Positions 9,709-20,872 of a stretch of 64,000 nt of DNA are shown piece after piece. The notes beneath the pieces were generated by a model that worked only from the letters and a program-made list of their open reading frames with translations, made no database searches and had not been told where the DNA came from. This DNA is from Zea mays (lineage: Eukaryota > Streptophyta > Magnoliopsida > Poales > Poaceae), in NCBI RefSeq assembly GCF_902167145.1, contig NC_050104.1, positions 12,298,001-12,362,000 of the forward strand, given 5' to 3'. Position numbers and translations under genes: made by a program. The first letter of the stretch is position 1. Each line of letters starts with the position of its first letter.

Positions 9709-12700
9709 ATGGCTGAGCGGGTGACCATCATTCCGCCGCGTGATCCATGGCCCCTTTCCACGGTGACGGCGAGCGACCTGGAAGATCTGGTCGGCGAGGG
9801 TTTGCTCCGTCCCCTCACCGATAAGCAGCGACCGGAATGGATTCCTCCCACGGGTGAAGCCGCTCCGTCCCCACCGCCGGGGTACATCGTGAGCTTTGTC
9901 TCCTTCCACGAGCGGGGATTCGGCGTGCCGGCGGGCCGCTTCATGCGGGCGATCCTGTACCACTATGGGGTGGAGTTGCATAACCTCACCCCCAACTCCA
10001 TCTCGCAGGCCGCCATCTTCGTTGCGGTGTGTGAGGGGTACTTGGGGATCGCCCCCCATTGGGATTTGTGGACCCATTTCTTTTGCGCGGAGCTTTTCGC
10101 CTCGCCGACGGGGGAGAGGAAAGTCCGTGCAGCGGTGCGGGCCGGCGGCTGTACCCTTCTGCTGAGGCAGTCGCGGGCGTCGCTGTATATTCCTGCCATC
10201 CTTGCGTCCTCGAACAAGGGGTGGCAGCGCCGGTGGTTCTACCTCCGGAACGACGGCGAGTTGCTCCCGCCGTTCTCCCAGCGAGTAATCTCCGCTGCCA
10301 CCGACGCCTGGTGCCACGGGACCCCGCACGAGAGGCAGAAGAACCTCGAGCCACTCCTCCAGGCCCTGGAGGCGTTGCGGGAAGGGGGACTCACCGCTGC
10401 GGGAGTGATTGCCGCCATCCACCGTCGGAGGGTGCTTCCCTTGGCGGAGCGGCGGCTGTCGCTTTGGGAGATGACCCCGGAGGCCGACTGGGAGGGCTCG
10501 CGGATGTCCCCTGATCCTCTTCCCTTCGACGCCCTCCAATGGCGGGTGTCGGCTGCGATGGGGAAGCCGGACTCCCACGCCTTCTCCCAGCTTCGGATGC
10601 GCCCCGACCAGGGGTGCGTAACTCTGGTGAGTGTTCGCTCCTTCCTTCTTCATACATCGGGTTGCTCCTGGCTCTTACGATTGGGTTTCTTTCCCCCCTT
10701 CTTTAGGAGGTGGGGTGGCACAAGCCCTCCCTGCCACGGGTCCCGGAGGACGCGGTGGACCGAGCAGCGCGGCGGGTCGCCGCGGAGGAGGAGAAGAAGA
10801 AGAAGGACGCGAAGAAGGCCCGGGCCCGCGAGCGGAGGCGGGCTCGGGACGCCTTGGAGAAGCGCCGTCGCCAGCAGGAGAGGGAAGGACTCCCAAGAGA
10901 GCCGTCGCCGGAGACACCCGACGACGATGATGACGACGATGATGAGGAGGAGGACGACATGGCTGCCCGTCTCGGCCTCAGCCCCGGCTTGGGGTGTGGC
11001 CAGGAGCCGTCGAGCCAGCCCCCGAGCGGGCCGACACCGTCAGTCCCCGAAGTTGGGGCGTCGGGGTCCCGGCCCGAGGCACGGGGATGACCCGAGAGGT
11101 CACCTGACCCCTCGGCTGGAGGAGCTGAGGTGGCTGCGGAGGGCCAGGTCAGGGCGTCTGCTCCCCAGGGGCCGCCGCTCGTACCGGCAGCGCATGGGGG
11201 TGACCCTCGAGTCATCGCGACCGTGCCCGGGCCATCCGCTCCCTGGGCGTCCAAAGCAAAGGTGGCGCCGAAGTTGCCGGCGAAGCGGACCTCGGCGGCT
11301 ATTTCGGGAGCCGGGATCCAAGAAACCTCCCCCCAGGCGCGGTGGATCATGGCCCGAAGTGGGTAAGTACCTCGGAATGTCTTCGTCTTGGCTTCCCATT
11401 CATAGGTCTCGGCCGTGATTTTTCTTTTCTCCTCAGCAAGCGAAGCCATGGGCTGACCGACCTGGCACCCTGGAAGGCACTTAAGAAGACGCCGGCTTGT
11501 GCGGCCAGCGCCGCTTCGGGCCTTGCCATTCAACCGACCCTCTCGCATGGCGTTCCACCTCAGTGGGCTCAGACGGCGCCGGTCGCCGTGGAGCAGGTTC
11601 CCGAGGCCGGCTCCTCTGCCGAGGTGGCCATTGCGATAGGAGAGGCGGCTGACGCCGACGTGGTCCTGAGCCCACCGGTGGTGCCGGCCATGCCGGCGCC
11701 TGTCGCTACCGAAGTCGCCGCCGTCCCGGTTGAGGAGCGTCCGTTGGCTGTCGACGCCGAGTCGGTTGATGTGTCGGCGCCTGGTGCCTCGGAAGAGGCG
11801 GGTGGGGAGGCTCGATTCGTCCTGCCGGGCGATGGCCTCGTCGCTGTGCGGCGGAGCCCCGAGGTCTGGCGCCAGTTGCTCCGGTTCCGGACCCGTGAGG
11901 CCTCGGACCCCGTCTTTGTTCTCGATGATGAACGGGAGGACCAGTCCTGGGACGAGCTCCGCGAGCGTGCCGAAGCAACGGTGGGGTCGCTCTGGTCGTT
12001 GCTGGAGGTTTTCTGCGGGGACGTCCCCAAACTCCTCTAGGTAACGGTTTCGGGCATACCTTTGTTTTTCTTCTGTGACCGAGGCGTTTTTCGTGACGCC
12101 CCGCTTCCTTCCCTCAGGATCTGTTGGGTCGGAGCGCCGCCAAGTCGTCGTTCATCCGCCGCGAAGTCAATGTCTGGGGCTCACTGCGGTCCCTGAGGAC
12201 CTCGCTTGCCAGGGCCACTGCGCGCCTTTCCTAGCAGGGTGCCGAGGTAGCGGACCTCCAGTTGCTCTGCGCTGACCTGAGAGCCGAGGCGGCAGCGGCG
12301 AGCACGGAGGCGACCGCGACGCGCGCAGAGGTGCAACGGCAGCGGTTGGAGCTCGTCCAGGTCGTCGAGGAGCGGGACCGATCTCGAGGCCGGGCTGCCG
12401 AGGCCGAAAGCCGGGCCGACGCCCTCGCGACCGACTTAGCCGCGGCCCAGGCCGCGACCTCGGAGCAGCGCGCCCGGGCCGGGGGTAAGCCTTGACCATC
12501 CTTGGTTCTTGCTCTTGTTTGTTTCCCCTGCTAGTGTTTGAGGTTTTTCTTCTGGTTGTTCGCAGAGCTCGAGTCCGCCCTCGAGGAGTCCGCCAAGGCG
12601 CTTGCCGAGGCGCTTGCCGGGGCGGCTGAGCAGAGGGAAGCCAACTTCACGGCCATGTCCGTAGCCATCTCGGACGTTTATCGGGTCCTTGGCTCCAGCG

Positions 12701-13056
12701 ACGTCCCCTCAGGAAGCTCCCCTCAAAGCCGCCTTCAAGCCTTGGGCGATCACGCGCGCGGCAGGCTCCGCAAGGCGCTACACCACGGCATCAGGCGGGC
12801 CTTCGCCGTGCTCACTTCCCACTACGTTGTGGACCTGGAGCGGGTTAGCGAGGGGTATTGTCTTCCTGACGAAGACGAAGCTGCCCTGGCGGAAATCCAG
12901 CGACTCGACGCGGTCGCCGCGGGTCCGAGCGCAGTGCTGGCGACCACCTTTGAGGCGGAAATCCTCCCCCCTGCGCCGTCGCCGGAAGCCGAGATGGACC
13001 TCACCGAAGGCGGAGACGGAGCTGAAGGCGCGGCTCCTTCCCAAGGCGACGCCTAA
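9709..13056 (+). pseudogene. Element A antisense gene (putative gypsy-type transposon domain), five exons
   Basis: Runs opposite to the element. Exons inferred from GT..AG borders with matching phase: 9709-10626, 10707-11362, 11437-12040, 12118-12484, 12566-13056, about 1,011 codons in all. The first about 290 residues resemble the plant 'putative gypsy type transposon' domain (Pfam PF04195), including FMRAILYHYGVELHNLTPN and a WFYLRN segment. A Lys/Arg/Glu-rich helix and an Asp run follow, then Ala/Val/Pro-rich linker and a C-terminal Ala/Glu-rich coiled coil (exons 4-5). The function of this family is unknown. In-frame stops at 11088-11090 (TGA), 12038-12040 (TAG) and 12232-12234 (TAG) make this copy a pseudogene. 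Introns can survive retrotransposition here because the genomic RNA is the opposite strand. It converges tail to tail with the pol remnant. Confidence 0.78.
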
Positions 13057-13528
13057 CTCTTGTTGGACTAGTTTCTATTGGATGTGCGCGCGTCCTCCTG
13101 TGGCCGCCGAGGCCTGAACACTTTGCTTCTATTGCATGAAGTCGTACTCTTCCTTTTATTTTGCGTGTCCGACTTTGTTCGTCAATAACAGGGTGGCTTC
13201 CCGAGCAGGGGTCATTCTTCGTGGCGGGTGACGAGTGAGGGTGTCCTTAACCCGGAGGTATAGGAATCCCTCGGCCCAGTCGGCCTTGCCACTTACATGC
13301 ACCCACGTTTGCTCCTTGGGGCCCTGCTTCTGATATAGCCGGGAGAACGCAAAAAGCCTTTTTTGATCGAAAATTTTGGACGCGGAGAGGTATACCCAGT
13401 CTTGACGCAGGGAGGTTCCCCCTTTTTAGCCCCCGAGGGAGGGTCGGGCTCTGCCGAGGCGAGGCCGGCCCTTCCTTGATGACTGAGACTTGCGCGGGAG
13501 CGAGGTGTACGAACAGCTTGAAAACGTC
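13057..13528. other. Element A spacer between convergent genes
   Basis: About 470 bp between the antisense-gene stop and the pol stop. No gene. Both transcription units would terminate here. Confidence 0.5.
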
Positions 13529-13824
13529 TTAAGGGTAGAAGCGACGTAGCTGTCGGACGTTCCGAGCGTTGCCGTAGACCTCGCCTTGACCGCCGGCCAA
13601 CTTGTGCGTTCCGGGCTCCAGAACGTCGACGATGACAAGCGGCCTTTCCCGGGGGTGTGCGCAGCCCCCGGGTGTCATCCGCGCAGAGGCCATTTGACGG
13701 GTCGGGCTCCTGCCCGAATATCCGGCGAGTGCTCGGCAACATCCCTTGGTAAGCCGGGCATGCCCGAGGGACTCCTCGCGAAAACGTCGGCGTTCGCGCG
13801 GAGAAAGTTGCCGAGCACTGCTTC
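13529..13824 (-). pseudogene. pol: Element A pol remnant (RT start fused to integrase end)
   Basis: After the gag-protease stop the same frame continues for about 48 codons matching the start of element D pol (a NADVFA..PS.MPG segment and IRAGARPVK). At about 13655-13682 it jumps to the last few dozen codons of integrase, ending QLRRFYP and stop at 13529-13531. Everything between, namely RT, both RNase H domains and the integrase catalytic core, is missing. A frameshift follows the junction. No enzyme can be made. Confidence 0.85.
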
Positions 13825-16800
13825 TTACTTGGGGTCGAGCTCGGAACCGATCCGGATCTGCTTAGAGGCGTCGCCACCGGGGTCGAGGGGGACGGCCTTA
13901 ACCGTCTCCGCTGGCTCGAAGTTGCCGGCATGTCGCTTCACGTCTGGCACCTCTTTGGAGAGGTTCTCCAGGTCGGCGATGAGGGCCTCGGACTCGGCGA
14001 GGGCCTCGGCGTACTCCACGCACTCCACGTCGCATTCGAACGCGTGTTTGTACGTGGGGCCGACGGTGATGACCTCGTTGGGGCCCGGCATCTTGAGCTT
14101 CAGGTAGGTGTAGTTGGGGATGGCCATGAACTTCGCGTAGCATGGCCTCCCCAGCACCGCGTGGTAGGTTCCTCGGAACCCGACCACCTCGAACGTCAAA
14201 ATCTCCCTTCGGAAGTTGGAGGGCATTCCGAAGCAGACGGGAAGGTCGAGCCGTCCGAGGGGCTGGACGCGCTTCCCAGGAATGATCCCGTGGAAGGGCG
14301 CAGCGCCTGCTCGGACGGAGGACAGATCGACGCGCAGGAGCCTGAGGGTCTCGGCGTAGATGATGTTGAGGCAGCTGCCCCCATCCATCAGGACCTTGAT
14401 GAGCCTGACGTCGCCGACGATGGGGTCGACGATGAGCGGGTATTTCCCCGGGCTCGGCACGTGGTCGGGGTGGTCAGCTTGGTCGAAGGTGATGGGCTTG
14501 TCGGACCAGTCTAGGTAGACTGGCGCCGCCACCTTCACCGAGCAGACCTCCCGACGCTCTTGCTTGCGATGCCGAGCCGAGGCATTCGCCGCATGCCCTC
14601 CGTAGATCATGAAGCAGTCGCGGACCTCAGGGAACTCTCCTGCTTGGTGATCTTCCCTTTTGTCGTCGTCGCGGGCCCTGCCACCCTCTGCAGGTGGCCC
14701 GGCCTTGTGGAAGTGGCGCCGAAGCATGACACACTCCTCGAGGGTGTGCTTGACGGGCCCCTGATGGTAGGGGCACGGCTCCTTGAGCATCTTGTCGAAG
14801 AGGTTAGCACCTCCGGGGGGCTTCCGAGGGTTCTTGTAGTCGGCGGCGGCGACAAGGTCCGCATCGGCGGTGTCGCGTTTCGCTTGCGACTTCTTCTTGC
14901 CTTTCTTCTTGGCGCCGCGCGGAGTAGACGCCTCGGGAGCCTCTTCCGACGGGCGGCCCTGGGGCTGCTTGTCCTTTCGGAAGATGGCCTCGACCGCCTC
15001 CTGGCCAGAGGCGAACTTGGTGGCGATGTCCATCAGCTCGCTCGCCCTGGTGGGGGTCTTGCGACCCAACTTGCTCACCAGGTTGCGGCAGGTGGTGCCG
15101 GCAAGGAACGCGCCGATGACATCTGAGTCGGTGATGTTGGGCAGCTCGGTGCGCTGCTTCGAGAATCGCCGGATGTAGTCCCGAAGAGACTCTCCCGGCT
15201 GTTGCCGGCAGCTTCGGAGGTCCCAGGAATTCCCGGGGCGCACGTACGTGCCCTGGAAATTGCCGGCGAAGGCTTGGACCAAATCATCCCAGTTGGAGAT
15301 CTGCCCCGGAGGCAGGTGCTCCAACCAGGCGCGAGCAGTGTCGGAGAGGAACAGGGGGAGGTTGCGGATGATGAGGTTGTCGTCGTCCGTTCCACCCAGT
15401 TGGCAGGCCAGGCGATAGTCTGCGAGCCACAGTTCCGGTCTCGTTTCCCCCGAGTACTTTGTGATAGTAGTCGGGGGTCGGAACCGGGCCGGGAACGGCG
15501 CCCGTCGGATGGCCTGACTGAAGGCCTGCGGACCGGGTGGTTCGGGCGAGGGACTTCGATCCTCCCCGCTGTCGTAGCGTCCCCCACGCCTGGGGTGGTA
15601 GCCTCGGCGCACCCTTTCGTCGAGGTGAGCCCGACGGTCGCGACGATGGTGCTCGTTGCCGAGGTGGCCCGGGGCTGCAGGCGCGGTGTTGCGCGTGCGC
15701 CCGGTGTAGACCGAGGCTTCCCGCATGAATCGGGAAGTCGCGGCATGAGGTTCCGAGGGGTATCCCTGCCTTCGGGAGGTAGAGCTCTCGGCCCATCGGG
15801 CCGCAGCGCCTTCCAGAAGATTCTTGAGCTCTCCCTGGATTCGCCGACCCTCGGTGGTTGATGGCTCCGGCATCGCGCGGAGGAGCATCGCCGCGGCTGC
15901 CAGGTTCTGACCGACCTCGCTGGATGCGGGTGGCGGCCTGACCCTGACGTCGTTGGCGACGCGGTGCTGGAAACCCTGGGGCAGGTGACGTATTTCTCTG
16001 GCCGGGGGCTGGCCCGCCCATACCTGCCCGACGTCCCGGCGGATCGACTCGAGCGCTCCTGCTCCCTCGTCGAGCCTGGCCTGCGCCCCGCGGACTTGCT
16101 CGAGCTGTGGGTCGTGACCCCCCGCCGGAACGGGGACCACAGCTAGCTCCCGCGGGATGTCGGCGCGAGGCACCGGCCTAGGGAGATCACCATCCTCCGG
16201 CATGCCGAGATGGTTGCCTTCGGAGGGATCCCCTAGCTCGACGTGGAAACATTCGCGGCTTGGGCCGCAGTCCTTGTCGTCAAGGCTGCGGCTACCGTCG
16301 GAACAGTCGGAGAGGCAGTAGTCACATGCGGTCACAAAGTCCCGCATGGCACTGGGGTTGCCAAATCCAGAGAAATCCCAGCAGATGCTGGGATCGTCAT
16401 CTTCCTCGGACCCAGAGGGTCCGTAGGTCAAGACGTCCGTCAACCGGTCCCAAGGCGACCGCATACGAAACCCCAAAGGGGTTGCACTCGCCTCAACGAG
16501 AGCGCCCGCCAAAGCGAGGTCGCTAGGCGGGTTGAGGCCGAGTCAAAATGACGTAGGATGGGAATCAGTCAGTACCTTTTGGTCGACGAGGAGCGACATA
16601 GTCACGTCGGGGACTGATTGCGCCGTCGTCTTAGGTACGAGGGCGACGTCCTGCAGGCCCTCCGCGAGCGCGCTGGCGTCGTCCACTTGCTCGGGATTGG
16701 CGTGTCGCGGGGGGACGGCTCTCGCCTTCGTCTCGGACGCGAAGTCGATGCCCGACGCGCCCCCCGTTGGGGCGCTGGGGACGTCGATTCGCTCGACAGC

Positions 16801-17073
16801 TGACGAAGCGCGGCCTCCCGCTTGGCCTTGGTTGCCCCGCCTCCTCCTCCGTTGGCGGGGGAGAGGACGGGGTGAGCTCGAATGTCGTTCTTCCACCACG
16901 CGGGGAAGATGTCGTCGATTCCGCCGCCGGCGGGCGGGTTGTCGGCCGCCATTGTCGTTGTCGCGCGGCGGTGGAAGGAGTATCATGTCGTAGTTGCTGT
17001 CGAGGGACATGAACTCAAGACTCCCGAAACGGAGCACCGTCCCGGGTTGGAGAGGTTGTTGGAGACTGCCCAT
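13825..17073 (-). pseudogene. gag: Element A gag-protease, one nonsense codon
   Basis: About 1,082 codons from the ATG at 17073, starting MGSLQQ, broken only by an in-frame TGA at 16543-16545 (codon 177), where both D copies have Gly (GGA). An N-terminal Arg-rich region is followed by a charged linker and the Retrotrans_gag capsid domain (about 15480-15060: RPELWLADY, NWDDLVQAFAGNF, SLRDYIRRFSKQR). A variant zinc knuckle CPYHQ..H..EEC lies near 14790-14720. An aspartic protease-like segment near 14390 has MDGGS at the catalytic site and ends with VLGRPCYAKF. Gag forms the particle and the protease processes it. The frame ends TAA at 13827-13825, the same codon where element D has TAG. Confidence 0.88.
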
Positions 17074-17116
17074 CTGGAGCTTGACGGGAAACTGCTCGTC
17101 AACACGCAGCAGGGCG

Positions 17117-17131
17117 CTACCTGGCGCGCCA
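17117..17131 (-). other. Element A primer binding site
   Basis: Minus-strand TGGCGCGCCAGGTAG begins two bases after the 5' LTR. It would pair with a tRNA 3' end. The tRNA was not identified. Confidence 0.8.
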
Positions 17132-17133
17132 AC

Positions 17134-18928
17134 TGTCGGCGTCTCGAGACCGGGGGGTCCCTAAGCCGACGAGTGAGTGTGCCGCGTGCCCCAGCCCAGA
17201 TGGGTCGAGCGCGTGGGCGAGCGCGAAGGGGGGAAGCGAGGTGGCCGGAGACGGGCGTGAGAGAGGTGGAAATCCCGCGGCCTTCGTGTTCGTCCCGCGC
17301 CCAGGTCGGGTGCGCTTGCAGTAGGGGGTTACAAGCGTCCACGCGGGTGAGGGAAGCGAGCGGCCCCAAGAGAGCGCCTGCCCCGTCCTCGTCCCCGCGC
17401 GGCCAACCTTCTCTAAGAAGGCCCTGGTCCTTCCTTTTATAGGCGTAAGGAGAGGATCCAGGTGTACAAATGGGGTGTAGAAGAGTGCTACGTGTCTAGC
17501 GGGGGGAGAGCTAGCGCCCTAAGTACATGCCAATGTGGCAGCCGGAGAGATCTTGGCACCCTGCTGGTGTGGTGTCGTGGCTGTCGGAGGAGCAACGGAG
17601 CCTGGCGGAGGGACAGCTGTCGGAGCGGTTGGGTCCTTGCTGATGTCCCCCTGCTTCCATAAGGGAGCTGAGAGCCGCCGTCGTCACAGGGCTAGCGGGG
17701 CGCCATCATTGCCTATCTGGCGGAGCTAGCCAGATGGGACACCGGTCTCGTTCTCTGTGGCCCGAGTCGGCTCGGGGTAGAGTGATGATGGCGCTTCCTG
17801 TTGACGTGGCGGGCCTGTGCCCTAGGTCGGGCGACGTGGAGGCTCCTCCAAAGCCGGGGTTGAATCTGTCTTCCATGGCCGAGGCCGAGCCCGAGCTCCT
17901 GGGTCGGGCGAGGCGGAGGTTGTTCGGCAGAGGCCAGGGCGGAGTCCGAGCCCTGGGGTCGGGCGAAGCGGAGTTCGTCGTCTTCTGGGGCTGAGCCTGA
18001 GTCCGAGCCCTGGGTCGGGCGGAGCGGAGTTCGCCGTCTTCTGGGGCCTTAGCCTGAGTCCGAGCCCTGGGTCGGGCGGAGCGGAGTTCACCATCTTCTG
18101 GGGCCTTAGCCCGTGTCCGAGCCCTGGGTCGGGCGGAGCGGAGTTCGCCGTCTTCCGGGGCCTTAGCCCGAGTCCGAGCCCTGGGTCAGGCGGAGCGGAG
18201 TTCGCCGTCTTCCGGGGCTTTAGCCCGAGTCCGAGCCCTGGGTCGGGCGGAGCGGAGTTCGCCGTCTTCCGGGGCCTTAGCTCGAGTCCGAGCCCTGGGT
18301 CAGGCGGAGCGGAGTTCGCCGTCTTCCGGGGCCTTAGCCCGAGTCCGAGCCCTGGGTCGGGCGGAGCGGAGTTCGCCGTCTTCCGGGGCTTTAGCCCGAG
18401 TCCGAGCCCTGGGTCGGGTGGAGCGGAGTTTCCTATGGCGCCTTTGGCAAGGCCTGACTGCCTGTCAGTCTCACTCTGTCAAGTGGCACTGCAGTCGGAG
18501 TGGCGCAGGCGGCGCTGTCCTTCTGTCAGACCGGTCAGTGGAGCGGCGAAGTGACGGCGGTCACTTAGGCTCTGCCGGGGGGCGCGCGTCAGGATAAAGG
18601 TGTCAGGCTACCTTTGCGTTAAATGCTCCTGCGACTCGGTCGGTCGGCGCGGCGATTTAGTCAGGGTTGCTTCTTAGCGAAGGCAAGGCCTCGGGCGAGC
18701 CGGAGATGTGTCCGCCGTTAAAGGGGGGGGGCCTCGGGCGAGACGGAAACCCCTCGGGGTCGGCTGCCCTTGCCCAAGGCTAGGCTCGGGCGAGGCGTGA
18801 TCGAGTCGCTCGTATGGACTGATCCCTGACTTAATCGCACCCATCAGGCCTCTGCAGCTTTATGCTGATGGGGGTTACCAGCTGAGAATTAGGCGTCTTG
18901 AGGGTACCCCTAATTATGGTCCCCGACA
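17134..18928 (-). repeat. Element A 5' LTR
   Basis: Starts TGTCGGGGACCATAATTAG on the minus strand at 18928 and ends CGCCGACA at 17134. It contains nine 57-bp units at 17944-18430. Promoter for the element RNA. Confidence 0.95.
17944..18430. repeat. 57-bp tandem repeat in element A 5' LTR, about nine units
   Basis: Same unit and copy number as 7292-7778, with scattered C/T and G/A differences between copies. Confidence 0.92.
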
Positions 18929-18933
18929 CCATG
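18929..18933. repeat. Target site duplication of element A (right), CCATG
   Basis: Matches 6477-6481. Confidence 0.93.
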
Positions 18934-19873
18934 CCTTTGTATTAAAATGATCATACAATTATGTTTGAAAGTGAAATCCGATACTTATCATGCAAAGAAA
19001 CAAAGATACAAAACTGTTACACTACCTTCTCTTCTTTCAAAACATGGAAGGAAATGGGAAATTAATATTATAACCATATTGCTCTGTTGTTGGTCTCCTA
19101 TAATAATGACAAATGACCGACTCCAACGAACCATGAAGTGTTATCAAATTTAGATAGCTACATTGGATATTAACTATGTCATACCTAACGACATGGACAT
19201 CTTGTTCGTTGATATGATGACATGCCTTTTTCTGTGACAAGTATGACTACCACTGGAGAAGGACATCCCCGATATAGTGCCATGACCGAAGGTATGGCTT
19301 TGCATATGACTTCAAGATCATAATAAAATTGAGGTTGTTGGGTCTTAGTTGATGGGTTTGACGGTCCTACTAATATGTAAACCTCTCTCCTCTCTTGATC
19401 AATAAAAGGGGGTAGCAGAGTAACATTAAAGGAGGTTTTAGAATTCAAATCCAAGATCTCATAGGCCAAAAAGAGGAAGATAAGGGCAGGAATAAAGGTG
19501 AACTCGAGATCATTAGGCTAGAACTATCACTAGATCCAAGTGAAAAAGAGGATCCAGAGGTCATGGCGATCAATTTATTCTTGAGCTTGTAATCCCTTCA
19601 TCTTTGTGTTCATCAATACATTACTAGTAAGGAGATATAGGCTATTACACACTCTATGATCTGAACCTAACTAAATATCTCACATGCTAGTTCTCAATTG
19701 TGATAGGTTCAATACACCACTCGTCTACGACATTGCTCTCTCTAGATCTCATCTTTTGTGTACCTTTCGTACTCCAGCGTGGCCCACGAATCACGATGAC
19801 AATAACCTTAACATCAATATCCCATAATATTCTAAAATAAACATTTACATTGGTTTCAGTTTAATTGGAGAAT
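18934..19873. other. Background between elements A and B, no gene
   Basis: AT-rich. The longest open frame (minus, about 19469-19185) has no recognisable family and no coding-like features. Confidence 0.4.
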
Positions 19874-19878
19874 AAAAT
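19874..19878. repeat. Target site duplication of element B (left), AAAAT
   Basis: Repeated at 27341-27345 after the right LTR. Confidence 0.9.
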
Positions 19879-20576
19879 TGTTGGGGACTTGTTCTCAAAT
19901 GCTAAGAATTAAGAACAAGGCAACACAAAATGTTAAATGTTAATATCCTTTGCCCTTCGAAGCATTATTTCCCTAAGGATATAATGATTTTTTGGACGAA
20001 GGTTATGAAGGACATACCTTCATCAGCATAAAATATAATAATGAAGAAGGAATCATATGAAACATACAAATTAACATGAATGGTTATGTATTATTGACAA
20101 CTCATTTCTATTTTATTATGATGGAAGAATAGAAATGATATCAAATTACAAATGTACCTTCAGCTTGTGAAAAGGTAAAAGTACAAGTGTGACGCAAAAG
20201 TCAATGCCCAATCCGCGTGAACAGTACAGGAATACTGTTCACCTATTTATAGGCACGGGTCGCAGCCCATGCAAAATTACATTAATACCCATTACATTTA
20301 ACAATAACCCTATAGTAATTCTTCGAGGACTAATTTGGCTTTTCATCTTTAAGTCGGTTCCCCTTTTCTGCCGTTATGCCGAAGCTTTTCTGCACATAGC
20401 TTTGTGATCGTCTTATCCTTCGTCGTGATCGCCTTTCGTCCCAGTCAAGCTTCGTCTTTAACCGTGCTTTTGTATACCCACAATCTAACTTCGAAGGTGC
20501 CTGTTTACATATTTCTCTTGGAAAACATTGTTAAATCATGTTTTTGAGGACCTTCGGAAGCCGAAGGCCCCCAACA
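19879..20576 (-). repeat. Element B 3' LTR
   Basis: 698 bp. Differs from the 5' LTR by five transitions, all at CpG sites. Confidence 0.95.
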
Positions 20577-20588
20577 GTAGCCCCTCGC
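20577..20588 (-). other. Element B polypurine tract
   Basis: Minus-strand GCGAGGGGCTAC immediately before the 3' LTR. Confidence 0.65.
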
Positions 20589-20730
20589 AATATTAATTTG
20601 TTAGAATGATAAATTCAGATTGCGAAATGGACGAAGGCTATAAGCCGAAGGTCCGAAAAAACACCTTCCTTTTGCTAGAATAGCAACAGTCATTGGCAAA
20701 TGGGGCCCTCCAGTCTCCGACATAATAGGT

Positions 20731-20739
20731 TTATAAATA
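20731..20739 (+). promoter_or_regulatory. Probable TATA box of the element B antisense gene
   Basis: TTATAAATA about 140 bp upstream of the ATG at 20873, on the strand opposite the element. Confidence 0.55.
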
Positions 20740-20872
20740 CGGGCTCGCCACAATTTATTGGGCACGCTCTCTTGCCATCTGTTTTTCCTGCTCAAATAGT
20801 TTTCTGCCTACAAAAATTTGGTTGCCTTCCTAGTTTTAAGCTTCGGAAGCGAGAGGCAAGAATTCCGAAGGA

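Larger units (their letters stand above)
6482..18928 (-). mobile_element. Element A: non-autonomous Tat-lineage Ty3/gypsy retrotransposon
   Basis: A complete insertion with LTRs of 1794 and 1795 bp and CCATG target duplications. Orientation is minus: the PBS lies just left of the right LTR and the PPT just right of the left LTR. Order on the minus strand is 5' LTR (17134-18928), gag-protease (17073-13825), pol remnant (13824-13529), a gene on the opposite strand (9709-13056), then the 3' LTR (6482-8275). RT, RNase H and most of integrase are deleted, so movement would need proteins from a related element such as D. The LTRs differ at very roughly 1% of positions, mostly transitions, so the insertion is recent. 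Confidence 0.93.

Noticed and set aside
13586..15861. Long plus-strand open frames opposite gag of element A
   Set aside because: Shadows of the GC-rich minus-strand gag codons. Similar shadows appear opposite the D gag copies.
19185..19469. Minus-strand 94-residue open frame in background
   Set aside because: AT-rich sequence, no recognisable motif or gene structure; expected by chance.
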